64,000 nucleotides of DNA, taken from Puccinia triticina. Taxonomy: Eukaryota > Basidiomycota > Pucciniomycetes > Pucciniales > Pucciniaceae. The stretch lies in assembly GCF_026914185.1 (NCBI RefSeq), contig NC_070559.1, positions 8,911,501-8,975,500 on the forward strand, given 5' to 3'. A model generated the notes under the pieces. The model had not been told where the DNA came from, did not search any database, and saw only the letters and a program-made list of their open reading frames with translations. The position numbers and the translations under genes were made by a program. Shown here in pieces: positions 12,392 through 25,639 of the stretch (positions are counted from its first letter, which is position 1; every line of letters starts with the position of its first letter).

Positions 12392-12811
12392 TGTTGTGAA
12401 TCATTTCTCACCAAGTTAAAATGACCAGTCAAGTGAGATTTGAGAAGAGAGTTCAAACAAAGTGATTGAGCGCAATGGATTTGAGGAGAGAGTTTGGTTG
12501 TTTGAAGAAGAGGCCGAAGTGATGAGAGTCTTGAGGAAAGAGTTCGGCCTTTAGGAAGAGACCAAAGTGTTGATTCTAGGAAGGGGAGAAGTTGTTTTAA
12601 AGAGTATGAGAATGTTGAAGATGATTTTTGAGGATTGGAGTTTTTTTTTGGATTGAGCGGAGAAGAGAGAGCGATAGTAAGAGAGAAAGGATGGTGATAG
12701 TGATGATTAGGTTTTGATTGGTGATAAATTAGATGAGATTCTTGAGGTCTTGATGAATGAGTGCGCAAGCGCGCACTGCGCATTAGCGCGGCTAGTCAAC
12801 GAGTTTCAACA
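12392..12811 (+). mobile_element. Probable LTR of a copia-type retrotransposon (truncated element)
   Basis: A 420-bp segment starts TGTTGTGAATC and ends GTTTCAACA, so it has the TG..CA ends with a 5-bp inverted TGTTG/CAACA terminus. It follows a purine-rich tract, as a 3' LTR would. The partner LTR and an intact pol were not found upstream, so this would be a truncated remnant. Assignment to copia rests on the LTR-end style only. Confidence 0.42.
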
Positions 12812-13699
12812 ATGTCTGCCACAAATCAAGTTGATAAGAACTGGAATCATACCAAATGTGTTGTGCAATGTCTGTGTAAAATGTATGCCATACCTATGCT
12901 GAAAACCAGGCCAATTTAATGATAAGGTTTACTTGATCCTCAAGCTTGACCAAAGTTCCTCATATTTCAATTACCATGATTTTTTACCTCTTTGGAAACC
13001 CATACCCAGTAGGTTTCTCTGAAACAGTTTTTGTATTTATTTTCAGGGAACACACCAAAGAGCTGCGAGTTCTTTTTAAGTTGTTTCTATTACACATGGT
13101 TAAAACTTTGGATGGCGTGCAGTGATACTGTGGGAGGTAGAGCTGGTCCCTAGTACCCGTTGGCGGGTACACCACGGGCCGTCGCGGACGTTGATTGGTC
13201 ATGTATATGTACATGTCCGCGGATTTCCAGCTCTGGTGCTGCAGGAAACATCTGCTGGATGCCACTTGCATTGCGCAATGGCAGACGTTTTGCCAGAATG
13301 CATCCGCTGGATGGAATGCAAACGTCCGCCAGATATCAGCCACTATCACCAGGTTTCTAAAATTGTAGGAGATCCAGTGGTGTCCTGATGTGTCCGCAGA
13401 CCCGCGCTCCCCGCAGGGGGTCATGGAGGTCAGTGGGGGTGGGGGGGGGGAGCAAATGTAGCAGGGGAAGAGGGGGATGTCATGAGTGGGGCTTGAACAC
13501 CAACCTGCTTGTCTGGGGTGCGCGCTGGCGGGACAAGCAGTGTCCATAACCAACTGCGATATTTTGCCTTTGCTGCCTTACCTCTGAACAAAGTCCATAT
13601 AGGGTTGAGTTTGCAATGGCAGACCCTCTTGCCACCTAACAGGCAGCTGAACATCTTGGACTGTCAAAATCTTGACAGTCCAAGATGCAGCCATCAGAA
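12812..13699. other. Repeat-derived DNA with a perfect hairpin
   Basis: No gene seen. At 13652-13687 there is a perfect 16-bp inverted repeat (CATCTTGGACTGTCAA, 4-base loop) just outside the large foldback element. Confidence 0.5.
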
Positions 13700-14102
13700 A
13701 CTTGTTCCAAGAGTGTCCGATGGTTGAACTGATAAATTCCTTTGGTCACTCCAGCTTGGGTGTCCGATGGATGGTGAGTTATGGTGTTCATCAGACACTC
13801 TTGGAGTCTTAATCAAGAGTGTCCGATGGACAGCCTCTTGATCAAGAGTGTCCAATGGACAGCCTCTTGATAAAGAGTGTCCAATGGATGCTGAGCTTTG
13901 TGGACCATCAAGATGTTCATTGGACACTCTCACTTGGGAGTGTCCACTGGATGGTGTTTTTTGATGTCCAGTGGACATTTCTGAGTGCCAAGCATCACTT
14001 TGACGCTTCCAGAAGTGTACAAGTGATGCTCAGTGCCCCTCGCGTCTGCTAGATGCCCTCTGGATCCTCTGGATATTTCTCATTGAGAAACGTGCGCGGG
14101 AT

Positions 14103-14562
14103 CAACGGTGGGCCGCTACGCTACAGGGCCACTTAGCATTATCGTAGCGGCAAAAAGCGCCCACCCATTTTGAGTAGCGTTAGCGCGCTGTTAGCGCCGC
14201 TACGCTGCGCTACGTTTCAGCGGCGCTAACAGCGCACCAATTGTTTGTTAGTGTTAGCGCGCCGCTACAGTCACTACGCTACGCTGCGCTACAGCGCTTT
14301 TAGCGGAAAAAAGGCCTTTTTTCAGCTAAAAGCACTGTGGCGCACCGTAGCGCGCGCTCTTTTGCGCCCTGCGTGTGTAGCGTTAGCGCAATTGCGCGCA
14401 TCTGCGCTAACGCTACGCTAACAGCTAAATTAGCTGTGCACCCTTTGCGTGTAGCGTTAGCGCAGAAAGGCGCAATTCTGCTAACGCTACGCTAAAATTT
14501 AGCCGAATTCCGCTACGCTACGCCACGCTAACGCTACGGTTAGCGTAGCTGGCCCACCGTTG
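14103..14562. mobile_element. hAT-type MITE inserted in the foldback arm
   Basis: A 460-bp insertion with TIRs CAACGGTGGGCC / GGCCCACCGTTG and an interior dense in GCTACGCTA / TTAGCGTAG words. The other foldback arm (around 17045) preserves the empty site: GTGCGCGGGAT runs straight into GCAGGGCAT. Flanking GCGGGAT (14096-14102) and GCAGGAT (14563-14569) form a 7-bp target duplication with one mismatch. The TIR resembles that of the large hAT element at 33080-46060. Confidence 0.82.
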
Positions 14563-15109
14563 GCAGGATGCAGGGCATTTCCAGGAATGCACCCCGTGGT
14601 GTACATGGGTGGGTACCCGTGGAAGTGTGCAGGTATCCGCCAGGTGCGGGTGTGGTTGTCCAGTCTGGGTCCAAATTCAGGCAGTTACCCGTGCATAAAT
14701 TTCCATTATGCAAAGCTCTGCTTGCCCCTAGTGCCCATTGGCGGGTACTACGTACCTGTGGGCGGGTACCCATGGAAGTACACAGGTAACTGCCAGCGGG
14801 TGCCGGGTACGGGTGCAGGTGTCCATTCTAGGTCAAAATTCAGGTAGGTGCCCCCACCAGCCATGGGTACCTGGTTGCAAAGTGTCAGCTCTAGTGGGAG
14901 GTCTGATTTTGCTCTGGTACTACGGTTTGACTTTGGCGCTGTGGGGCCAACTTTCACAAAAACATGTAACCTGTGCGGGTTTCTCAACACATTCTGTCAC
15001 ACAAACGTACAGGCGCACGTTTGTGTGACACATAGACCATCAGGCAGCCATATCATGCCAAGATGAGTGCCCGGCGATCCCAGGGGCAAATTAGCTGAAT
15101 CCTTTAACA

Positions 15110-15565
15110 ATTATATCTGATTTTCATCCATCAGTACAGAAATCATTTCAAGGAGATTTTAGGAATTCATTCACAAACCCTGGGTAATATGAGGCTCCCC
15201 TGGACTTGTCCCAGAATTCTAACTCCCTTGTGACAAAATTTAGCAGCTGAAGAATGTGTCACACAAATTTACACATGTGTTCTGGTGTGTCACATTTTTC
15301 ATCACTGAGCCAAGTGATGCCAACCTGAGTGCTCATGCAGAGCCAGGGGCTTAGGTGGACCCTTCAAAAATTGTTTATAACTTTCAGCCATATGTACACA
15401 AATGGCTTTGGGGATATTTTCTGAATTCATACACAACTCCTGATTAATATGAGGTTTTTTCCACTGGACTTTTCCCAGAACTTCAAATATTTTGTGAAAA
15501 AAATTCAGCAACTAAAGAATGTGTCACACAAACTTACATGTGTATCTTTTTGTGTACCACTAAAA
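15110..15565. repeat. Diverged direct duplication, period about 265 bp
   Basis: Two copies (15110-15300 and 15370-15565) share GAATTCAT.CACAA, TAATATGAGG, CTGGACTT.TCCCAGAA and AAGAATGTGTCACACAAA in the same order. It lies in the central loop of the foldback element. No gene function is apparent. Confidence 0.65.
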
Positions 15566-17658
15566 TATCTTCAGCTTTTTGGAATTTATGATAAAAACAT
15601 GATAGAATGAAATATATAGAGCTGGCACTTTGCACCTGGGTACCCACAGCGGTGTAAAGCTCAAAAGTGTTCCTGAGAACCTTTTGCTGAGTGCGGAAAG
15701 GGATGTATGAGGAAACCTCTGCCTTTCCTGGTTCACTAGACACTAAAACAAGCCCACCAATCTCAGATTGGCAGGTTTAATGTAGTGATAGTGGAGTGTT
15801 ATCTAAAGATAACTGTTGTTATAAAGTGGGTGTGATGAAGTTGCTAAAATGTGTTATGAGTGAGGAGTCTGGACTTCAACCAGGTGATAGTTGGTCAAAG
15901 AGGACCCCTCAGAGGTTTGTGTTATGTAATGTGAGTGTTGTGTAGAGTTGTTATTTCGTATGTAAGTGTTTTGTAATGTGTGTAAAACCAAAATATAGGG
16001 TGACTGATATATTGTGGAGTGAGCAGTTGTGTACTTTGTTATAGGGGAAACTGAGTGCAGGTAGTCTGCTAGTAGTCTGCTAGTAGTCTGCTGGGGGAAA
16101 GTTACAACAGGGGAGGAGAGCCTCTTTTTATAGACAACAGTGAGGGATTTTAGCTCCAGAGGAGCCTCACATGAGAGATTTTAGCTAGGTACATGAGGGT
16201 TTTTGGCTAGTACATATGTTGAATGGGTGAATGTGATTGGTCAGGACTGTAAAGGTGATTATGGGTTATGACATGCAGGCTGAATCAGGAGGTGTGATTG
16301 GTCAGGACTGTATGTTAGTGTAGTCATGCTGTAACCAGGTCACCTGCTGTTGTTATGCAACAAAGATCCACTAGCGCATGCAGCTTAGTGCATGCAGCTA
16401 TCACATGCAGCTAGCACCTGCATGAGTGCCTGCATGTGTACACTGTATGTATGTAAGTGATGATGCAGCTATGTGTAAATATGTATGTAGCTATGTATGT
16501 AACCATGTGTGTAACTAAGTGTTGTAAATGTGGATTGTGTAACTGTTTGAGGTTGTAAGGGGTATTGTGAGTGTGTAAGAGTATGTAACTTCTGAGTGAG
16601 TGCCCTTATGAGTGTTCTGTAAGGCAAGACTAGGGGTGAATTTGTCCCAAGAAGCTGAATCTTGAGGAATATTAAGTGATTGATAAGAGGAAAAGGGAGA
16701 TTAAGAGTAAAACTAATAGAAATAAAAAGAAAAGCAGAAAATTTTGATTTTGGCATATGGGATACCATAAAGCATACCACAGCGGGTTCAGGTACCTTCA
16801 TGAATTCCGACCCAGAATGGACACCTGCACCTGCTGGCTGTTACCTGTGTACTTCCACAGGTACGTAGTACCTGCCAATGGGCACTAGGGGCAAGCAGAG
16901 CTTTGCATAATGGAAATTTGTGTGCGGGTACCTGCCTGAATTTGGACCCAGACTGGACAACCACACCCACACCTGGCGGATACCTGTGCACTTCCACAGG
17001 TACCCACCCGTGTACACCACGGGGTGCATTCCTGGAAATGCCCTGCATCCCGCGCACGTTTCTCACTGAGAAATGTCCAGAGGATGTTTGGAGGGCATCC
17101 AGCGAACGCAAGGGGCACTGAGCATCACTTGGACACTTCTGGAAGCGTCCAAGTGATGCTTGGCACTCAGAAATGTCCACTGGACATCAAAAAACACCAT
17201 CCAGCGGACACTCCCAAGTGAGAGTGTCCAATGGACATCTTGATGGTCCACAAAGCTCAGCATCCATTGGACACTCCAGCCAGAGTTTCCAATGGACACC
17301 AAAAACCAACGTTTTTGGAGCTTAGACTCACTTTTGCATAAATTATGAAATTTGCATGTAATCAACCAGTGCTTGATTCTTTCATGAGGCACAGCTTGCC
17401 TTGAGCTCTTGCATCTCAACTGCAAGCAGTTTCTAGAGTTTTTCTTGCAGTTCACGCAGTGGTTACCCCCTGCGCTGTGCTAAAACCTACACTTTTTGTA
17501 GGGCAGCGTAGCCTTTCACTATTGTTGACATAATCTAATAAATCAAAGCCTGTCCAAAAGTTTCAAATGCAAATTAGATGTACACAATTATACATGGTTG
17601 AAACATTGTTCCTTCAATTCTCTCCCAGAACTGAATTATTTTGATTGTACATGCAATA

Positions 17659-17880
17659 GGGGGATTCAAAGTTGGCCATGCACAACTTGCATGCACTTTT
17701 GCAAGTTGGTGTTCAAGGCTTTTATTGAACACCAAATTTCAAAAAAACATTCAAGCAGGCTTAGGGGGTGTAGTACAGTGTGGCTTGCATGCAATTTTGC
17801 AACTCAGTGTTCAAGAATGAACTTGAACACTGACTTGCAAAAGTGCATGCAAGTTGTATCTGGCCAACTTTGAAACCCCC
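17659..17880. mobile_element. 222-bp MITE with TA target duplication
   Basis: TIRs of about 60 bp start GGGGGATTCAAAGTTGGCC and end with the complement at CCCCC, flanked by TA (17657-17658 and 17881-17882). The arms contain ACTTGCATGCACTTTTGCAAGT, itself palindromic. It fits a mariner-type non-autonomous element. Confidence 0.75.
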
Positions 17881-17882
17881 TA

Positions 17883-20800
17883 ATATATGTACCCTGATGC
17901 AAAATACTTACATATAACTTCGGATCAGAAGGATAGTTTGTGGGCTGGGAAAAATTACAGCAAAATTTTCACTTTTGAATTAATTCCTGATCAGCAGGAT
18001 CAGTCATACAATTGCATTCTGCCAAAAAGAGACCACAATGCACATCAGTTTATCATTAAGATGTGAGCCCCCACTTTGTGGGGTTTCACACAAAGAACCA
18101 GGGGTTAATGTCAAAATCTCCCCGGCCAGACCTGAGTACATAGATCAGTCCCTCCCCCTGCTTCCTAGTCCGGCAGAGAGCTTCCACTCTCTCCGGTCTG
18201 TCACATCAAGGGGAAAATTGTGGGTATGCAATGACCATCCTATACCTAGTATCAGACTGTTCAAGATCAAACTTCCCCAGCGGCAGCAGTTGCCAAAAGG
18301 AACAGCCGGAACATGCTATATTCAACATTCTGATTTTTTCCCAGAGAAACCCTTGGCAAAAGGTGTCACTGTTCAACCCCCAACGAGATCTATGCTGTTG
18401 AACATGGTGCCAATCGTGACACGAGTAACGATACGTAAGTCAGTAGAGCTCCATGACAACAGGCGTTCTCGGTGGCCCAGATCATGCGGTGGGATCCAGA
18501 CCATTCATGCACCCATTGTGAAATCATAGGAATACATAAAGTCTGAGGTACTGATGAAGCGCCCTATCCTACCCGCGTCATGCTTCTGCTGGTAGTGCAG
18601 CGCTACCGACGCCGGCGTGTGCGTGGAATCATGTAAATATAGCTATAATTGCTGATGGCCACTCCAATTTCACTTCACTTAGCCCCAGCCGGCTTCCCTC
18701 TTCCTTCGAGATCGGATGCTATGGTCGCCGACGGCAGATCGTTGCAGGTTGATTATACATAACAATGCCTTAAGAATACCTACAAAAGATTTTTTCAAAT
18801 ATTTGACCTTACATGAAGAATTGATGCCCTAGGAGGGATAGGTCCAGGACTCTGACTGTGAATAGTGATAGATGTGCCTTCAAAAGTTTTACCCTGAAAG
18901 CACTTTGGTTACTATGACTATATTTCTCATTCAAATAAACTGAACAGAAGAGCACTGCAAAGACAAGTGAATATGTGAAACACCGTAAAGTAGCGCCCAA
19001 CCACTATATACTTATCTGCCTGATGCAAAAGCCATTGCGCCCGGAATATTTGAGCTGTAGTTTTTTTACATTATGAGGACTGTTTTCCCGGTACCTTATC
19101 GACCACCAAATCAACAACGCCATGCGTGTTGGGCCTACTTGAATGCGGGAACTGGAGGACTTCCCGTCGCAATCTGGGATCATTCTGGGAGGCTCCCAAA
19201 GTCCCAAAGCCTTAGATTTCCCCACAAAATTTGGCTCAGATCTGGGTCTGGAAGGTGTTCCCAGATTGACGGGCGGGAAGTCCTCCACTGACTGTGTGCA
19301 GTTACGTTCCAGCCCGTCAAAGACACTTGGATGTTGGGTTGCCACCATGTCCAGAGATGCTTTAACATCGTTATAGTCTGCCAGAAGCTAGTGAAAGTTA
19401 CTTTTACACCCATCACAGTGCCAGCGGATTAGGGTGAACAACCTGATATCGCCCATGTTCTGACAAGTCTGAAAAGTTGCCAACTTGCCAAGAGTCCATA
19501 ATCAAAACACGCCAAGTGCCAAAGACTCTGCATAATGCCGCTGAACAGCAGGCTCATGCTGATTGCCGGCGGGCGCCGGGCGCCCTAGGGCTTCCACATG
19601 TGTAATGCGTGTGGTTCAGTTCTCTGGAAAACCGGGTTGAATTGAGATTGGAGGAATACATAGCTGAGACGAGGCGCAAGCGCAAAGCGACCCTCCTTCG
19701 CCGATCGAGGGACTTTTGGAATGTCACTCTCCTCGATCGGAGGGATTCATGATCCGGTCGAAGAGGTAGGCATACCTCGTTGACTGGAAGCACCCCTCTG
19801 GTCAGCTGCTCTAACCAGGAATGAAAATTTGTTGTACTTTGCAGTCCGCAGACTCCAGATGCCCTGTGTCTGTTTGTATGAGCTTTGGCTGCCAGTTCTT
19901 CTATGAGGTACATATTGTTTGCAGGGCGGCCAGGCGCGATGCATACGTATACTTATTTATGTCAGTGTCAATTATCATCCACGTTATTCTTCTCAAAACC
20001 ACACGCGACGGTCTTGAGTCTTGACTCATCGAGTCAACAAAAATGACTTTCATCCGGATCCCCCTGGGCAGTCCTGGGCGCATTCATCGACATTGTACAT
20101 AACTTCGATCCACATATTTATATTTAAATACTGGAGTAACATTGTACATATGTACAGGCGTTCACCGGCTGATGGCGACTTCCGAGCCCAGCGGGTGATT
20201 GGCAACCAACTGCTCAACAATCTTTGCCATCTACATAATCAACAGAGATTTGGACTGTATGTACAGTTGAGAGCGTGCCAGCGTGGGTGGTGCGTGGATG
20301 TGGATGTGATGTGGATACATAAACATCTCGATGGGCGTCGTGAAGCAAATGAATTGAGCTTATTCAGTATGTAATTGATCATCCAACTTCCAGAATCCAG
20401 ACGCGTTCTTTCAGCGCGTCTGCTAAGCACATATTTACAACATGATCTTGCAGGCGCTCATGGGGTAGCAGCTGATGGCAGTGGGACCCCGGTCGAGCAG
20501 TTGAAAGTTGAGGAAGTCTCCGAGCCGGCGACCTCCGGGGCAGCAGGGCCACGGCAACAGCATGGCGGAGTCATTTGATCAGGGGCCAATACATACGGAC
20601 TTGACTGGATGCATTCATAAATACATAAATACATGAATTGCGCACAAGGCAGCGACGGTCCGTGATGAATTCCTGCTGACGTCGCCAGGGGGTCGGGGGC
20701 AGTGATGAGGGACTGCCGACAAGGATATGTATCTTTCAAGGAGGGTGGCTTGTTTCAGGATTGGAGCTCCCGATAGGCGCGCGGAGAGCCGGGACGGGGT

Positions 20801-22209
20801 TTTGAAACAAGCCGAAGGACACTTGCTCAACCAGAGGGTCCTCTCCCGATGGGTCAAGTCAGGCAGGGCTTGAGGTGTTTTGGGTGGGTCGGAGTGTTTC
20901 AAAGAACTCCGGCGGTGTTATGATGGATGTGTTTTGTTCTGGTTTGTGGGCAAGGGTTTTATACATACATAAATCCCGGGAAAGGGAAACGTTGGGGGTC
21001 AGCTTCTGATGTCCTGTATGGATGTACTCCCCTGCAAGGGGGTTGAGAGAGCTCTGAAACGGAGGAGTGTCTGAAGTCGATCTCCAGGGGAGTGTATGGA
21101 GAGCAGTTTCAGAAGCTGTATGGCGACTAAAGGCTGTCTGGGCAGCCCCTTGAGACTAGGAGATGGCGGCGGCGAAAGCGGGCGCGTAGTCGGCGAAGGG
21201 CCGAAATAGAGGAGATACAGAGGACAAAACATGGGCGAGTGGTTAGAGTATGCCAGTTTCATCACCAGAAGTATGATTTTAGCACCGGTCAAGTCTGGCG
21301 CTGAGGCTTGCCTGCTCTTTGGGGTACCATGGGGCTGCCGGGCGCTGCATGGACATGGGGGGTGTTTTGCTTCGCAACCTCATCAGGCTCCAAAAGCGTT
21401 CGTCGGGTTCCGGTTGAGAAGTCTGTATATTGGATGGTGTGGTGTATATGCATAGTATGTATGGGTTTGTGTCTTGACGATAGGCTGGGTTGCTCGGCTG
21501 CGTTTCTCTTCGACGCTCGCTCGCCCCGCCCCGCCCCCCTCAAGTAGCACCCCGTGGTCCAGCCTCTGCGCCGAGCCCTCCCCCTCATCTGCCCATCGGC
21601 TGCTCAGCTGCTGTGCTCGGACTCTACACAGTCGGAAGTGTATTTACATTCCAGATAAATAAATAAATAAATAAATAAATATCAACATCGAGTAAATAAA
21701 TATTTAAAACAAACAAACAAACAAACAAATAAATATCAGATCTTCCTCCACGCTGCACCCTCCCCTCCCCCCCCGCCGCCCACGCCGCACGTTTTCCAGC
21801 TTCCGGCTCCTCTCCAGCCAGCCCTCCCGCCGGCGCTCGCTGGCCACTCTCCCACCGGGCGCTTGATGTAGGTGAGTCTTCTGCTCCCCGCCGGGCCCTC
21901 GCCAGCCGCCCACGTCGATATCCCGATTGGGCAATCCCTCCCCCCCTCTATCCCCCCCCACACATATCCACTAGGCTGTCCCCCTGCCCAGCCCTGCCCT
22001 ATCCGACGCTGGCCCAGACAGATCCGCCCTGGTCTTTTGTCTCCTGACCCCAGCCCTGCCCTCTTTTGTTCCCAGCCACAACAGGACCCGCTGGCTGATC
22101 TGCTCTGCCATCTCCCTTCCCAGCCGCCACCCCCTCCAACATCCACTGCCACCACCCCCACACCCCCACACCCTCAGCCTCCCACCACCCTTCGCCCCGC
22201 GGGAACCGA
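17883..22209. other. Long intergenic region, no confident gene
   Basis: I could not assign a gene. Structures seen are a foldback at 19154-19286 (GGAGGACTTCCCG.. with ..CGGGAAGTCCTCC), and (AAAT)n/(AAAC)n simple repeats at about 21655-21735 upstream of the phosphodiesterase. An open frame at 18038-18529 (+) and fragments on the minus strand at 20458-20902 and 20999-21588 have no recognisable family. The last part, 21740-22209, is C-rich and probably holds the phosphodiesterase promoter and leader. Confidence 0.5.
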
Positions 22210-24883
22210 ATGGCCGCCTCCGACCCACCAGCAACCGCCGCCCCCCAGCCCCTCCTCCCCCCCAGCCCAAGCGACAAGACCAGCGCCTTCTCCGTCAAGC
22301 CCCCCCAGCTCCGCACCCTGCGCAGGATGTCCACCCCCGGGGCCCAACATGCCAACACCGAAAGCTCCTCCTCCCTCGTCTCCAGGCGGGCCAACGAACT
22401 AGGCATCGACCCCTCCTCGTCGCACGGCTGTCTGGATGACATGGTCATCGGCGGCGAGTGTGGCCTCGCCGACGGAGGCAAGGCCTCTGGCGCTCAACCA
22501 CCCACCAGCGACAACTGGTTGGTCTTCTCTCCAGCCCGGCCTGCTCGCACCATACTAACCCTGCCCTGCCGCCACCACAGGATTGCCCATCACCTCTCAA
22601 TCGTCCTCCAGCACTCCTTCACCGTCTCATCACCCCATCCGATCCCCTCCTCAACCAGCCCCGAATCCCTTCCAAGCCAGTTCCTCAATCTCCGCAATAC
22701 ACCCGTCCCCGAAGCCCTCCGCAACAAAGTCTCTATCACCTCCCTCTCCAGCTTCACCACCTCCACCGCCACAGACGAAGAGGAGGACATCGAAACAGAC
22801 GACGTCGAAGAGGCCCAGAGTCAAGACTCAACCGCCTCCTCCTGCTACTTGCCCAACCTCAGCCACCCCGACTCCTGTCCCCTCCAGCCTCGCCCATCAA
22901 CCCCGCCCTCTCGCCCCTCCTCGCCCCCAGCCCCGCAGATCAACCTGCCCCCCGTCCTCTCTGAATCCCTTCCCTCGGCATCCCGTTTTCAACTCCTGCG
23001 GATACTCAACACCTGGTCCTTCGACGCCAACTCCCTCTCTCCTCTTCAGATCCGCTGCTCGCTACATGTATTGCTCTCCGTCTATCTCGAGTATACCCCC
23101 GGCTTTTCTCAGCAGCTCACTCAGCTCGGCGTCGTCGACCCTGAACAATGTCTCCAGAGTCTCGTCGACAACCTCGAAGTGGCCTACGATCAACGGAATG
23201 CCTATCACAACTTCCGACATGCAGTCGACGTCGTCCAAGCCGTCTACACGATGCTCTCACACGAAGGAATCGTCCCTCCCCTGGGCTGGGTTCTCCAGAA
23301 GGAGTCTGATTGCAACTGTCCCGACTCGTGGGAACGCACCCCTGTCGGACGTACTGGCTCACTACTAGATGAAATGACCGTCTGGGCCCTCCTCTTGGCT
23401 GCTGCTGGTCATGATGTTGGACATCCAGGCCTGAGTAATGCGTTCATGGTAAGTCCTTCTTACTCCCTCTGTCCCTTTCGCACGTTTTTATTTTTATTTT
23501 TTCTTTATGCTGCTCACATTTTGTCTTGTTCTTATCAGGTCAACGCTCGAACCCCTATCGCTTATGTATTTTCAGACGGTGCCGTGCTGGAAAACTTCCA
23601 TCGTATCACCTTCACAAGGATGTTACGAGAGCATGGGTTCGGGAAAGTGATTGATGGGCATGCCGGATTCAGGCAAGTTATGGTCGGGGCTGTGCTTGCC
23701 ACCGATATGGGGCGGCATTTCCCAATAGTCGAAGAATTGAAGCGGCTTGCCTGCAAGTGGGCTACATCTCCGGAAGATGGCCCCCACAATCCCGATGAAG
23801 ACCTTGCTGCCAAAGTCCTGCTTACGGCTGGTCTGATAAAGTGTGGAGACATCTCCAACTCCGTACGTTCTTCCGCTCCCGTATTCGCCAGTCACACATT
23901 TCCCACTAATCCTTTCTCTCATTTCTAGAGCCGTCCGCATCATATCTCCCTGACCTGGTCGTCTTGCCTCCTTAACGAGTGGTCCCGACAAGCCGCACTA
24001 GAAGCTGATCTTTGCCTGCCCGTTAGCGTGGTAACCCTCGATCCTGCTGAAAAGCGTGCTCAAGCCAAGAGCCAAATTGGCTTCACCACCCTCTTTGTTA
24101 TGCCCCTCTTCACAGTCATGGAGCAGCTAAGCCCAAAAGGTCAGTACATCATACTTCCTCTCTTCGCTTTTCCCGAGCCCATCTGACTCTCCCCGAGTCC
24201 CAACAGCATTCCGGCCATTCGCGGACAATTGTCGGCTCGGCCTGAAAACATGGCAGAAAGTAGTCGAACAGATAGACAGTAGCATCTCACTACCCGAACC
24301 TGCTGTTCTCAACAACCCTGAACCCTGTCCTTCACAACGCTCAAGTACTTCCTCAACCGACTCGATCCTCGCTCGACATCCTGCAGATACCTCTCAGGAT
24401 GCCACTTCGGAATTGCCTCCGGATGAAACTGTTTTCTCACCGCTCTCAGGTTGTCCTTCAGATGGGCTCTTTTCCCAGCCCATCGCAATGGGCTCCATCT
24501 CCTCACCCTCTCAGACTTTGCCGAACGATCTCGACCCGCATTCAACACCCAAAGCGCGGCCTGCCGGATGGTGGGGAGGCGAGTTTGGTCCCATTCGTCG
24601 AAATCGGACATCCCTCCCCTTCCGGAAAGCATCCTACTCACCACATCTCGTCTCCCAGCAAGTCGCATGCGCCAAGGGCTGCGGCAAAGTAACCGTCAAA
24701 TGCGTCAAGTGTGCGGCTGCTTCGAAATTAAAAATGTACCGGAGTCTCAGCCTTGCCAAGGGTACCTTCAGCATTCTCGCTGGGTTGACTGAGGAACAGC
24801 CGGCCGTCGCCCCACAGGATCGTGTCAACCTTCCGATGGAAGAACGCTCTTGGCCTCCTTATCCCTTTCGGCCCCTCGGGTAA
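22210..24883 (+). CDS. Class I 3',5'-cyclic-nucleotide phosphodiesterase (PDE2-like)
   Basis: Hydrolyses cAMP (possibly cGMP) to the 5' nucleotide and so would end cAMP-PKA signalling. Five exons: 22210-22517, 22581-23448, 23539-23862, 23929-24139, 24207-24883. Total 2388 nt, 795 residues. A low-complexity Ser/Pro-rich N terminus of roughly 270 residues, including an acidic DEEEDIETDD stretch, precedes the HD-type catalytic domain. The domain shows YHNFRHAVDVVQ (about residue 311), AAAGHDVGHPGLSN (about residue 378), then ARTPIAYVFSD..VLENFH, and TAGLIKCGDISNSSRPH, which supply the metal-binding His/Asp set. The C-terminal extension has a Cys-rich CAKGCGKVTVKCVKCAA. The first in-frame ATG in a good position is 22210; an upstream start through another intron is possible. 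All introns are 63-90 bp. Confidence 0.88.
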
Positions 24884-25639
24884 CCTGTCATTTGACTCAC
24901 TCATCAGTGTGATTCGGATACTGGTTTGTACTTGACAATTATGATGATCATTGAAACGTTGTATCCTACTGGTCGCCACTGTTGATTTTTAATTACTTTA
25001 TTCATCTTGGGTTTCACTTGACTGTTTCAACCGCAGGAACTCAAGCGCTACATATATATTTATTCAGCTTAGTTTCTCTTCCCCGTCGAAAAACAAAAAC
25101 AAAAATAGTATTTATTGTTATCCATACACTGTTTCTTGATTTCAGAGCTGATTGACAGTCTTCATCATGAACTTGTTTACTTGCAAACTTGATATGCTCT
25201 TTTGACCGGGCGAGGTTGACCTTCATAGCGTTTCATATTCGTATTTTCTGCATGCCCATGTACTGGTGTTTTTCCCTTTTACCTTTGCCCCCATCAAGAT
25301 TCTGTTCTGAAAATCTTGTCGAAATTTACAATTTCTTATACATATATACTTATTTTTCTCAAAATTATTGATGTACAGTTGAGGATCGTCATCTATAGAA
25401 TCAAGGCTGGATTCTCCATAATCAACGGACACCTACGTAGCTGCTTGGCTTCATTCTTTTCTTATCTCATTTTTTAAAAATCGTGCCTGGTGTTTTTTTT
25501 TTTTTTGCATGTAGATATTCTATTGACCAGACCACTTGATGCAAAAAACTCATAAATTATCAACTTGACTTAACTGTCAACAAGTCAAAATACAAGCGGT
25601 ACAATTTGAATGAGGGACACCGCACATAAACACTAAGAA
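24884..25639. other. Intergenic region between convergent genes
   Basis: AT-rich, with a T-tract at about 25492-25506. It holds the 3' UTRs of the phosphodiesterase (+) and the DUF7729-type gene (-). No gene seen. Confidence 0.6.

Larger units (their letters stand above)
13700..17290. mobile_element. 3.6 kb foldback element with arms of about 0.5-0.7 kb
   Basis: The segment 13860-14100 plus 14563-14850 is the inverted copy of 16780-17275. Matching landmarks include TGATGTCCAGTGGACATTTC, AAGCATCACTT.GACGCTTCC, TTTCCAGGAATGCACCCC and TTCCATTATGCAAAGCTCTG. The left arm also has tandem copies of a 32-bp unit (AGTGTCCRATGGACAGCCTC). No transposase was recognised in the 1.9 kb between the arms. 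The arms differ by many substitutions, so the element is old. The outer boundaries are approximate. Confidence 0.72.

Noticed and set aside
18038..18529. 163-codon frame in the intergenic region
   Set aside because: No recognisable motif, no splice context, and surrounded by repeat DNA; not enough support.
20999..21588. Minus-strand fragments, including STGTRRTLLEPDEVAKQN after a possible intron acceptor
   Set aside because: They look mildly protein-like, but I could not build a complete spliced gene or name a family. Worth an RNA-seq look only.
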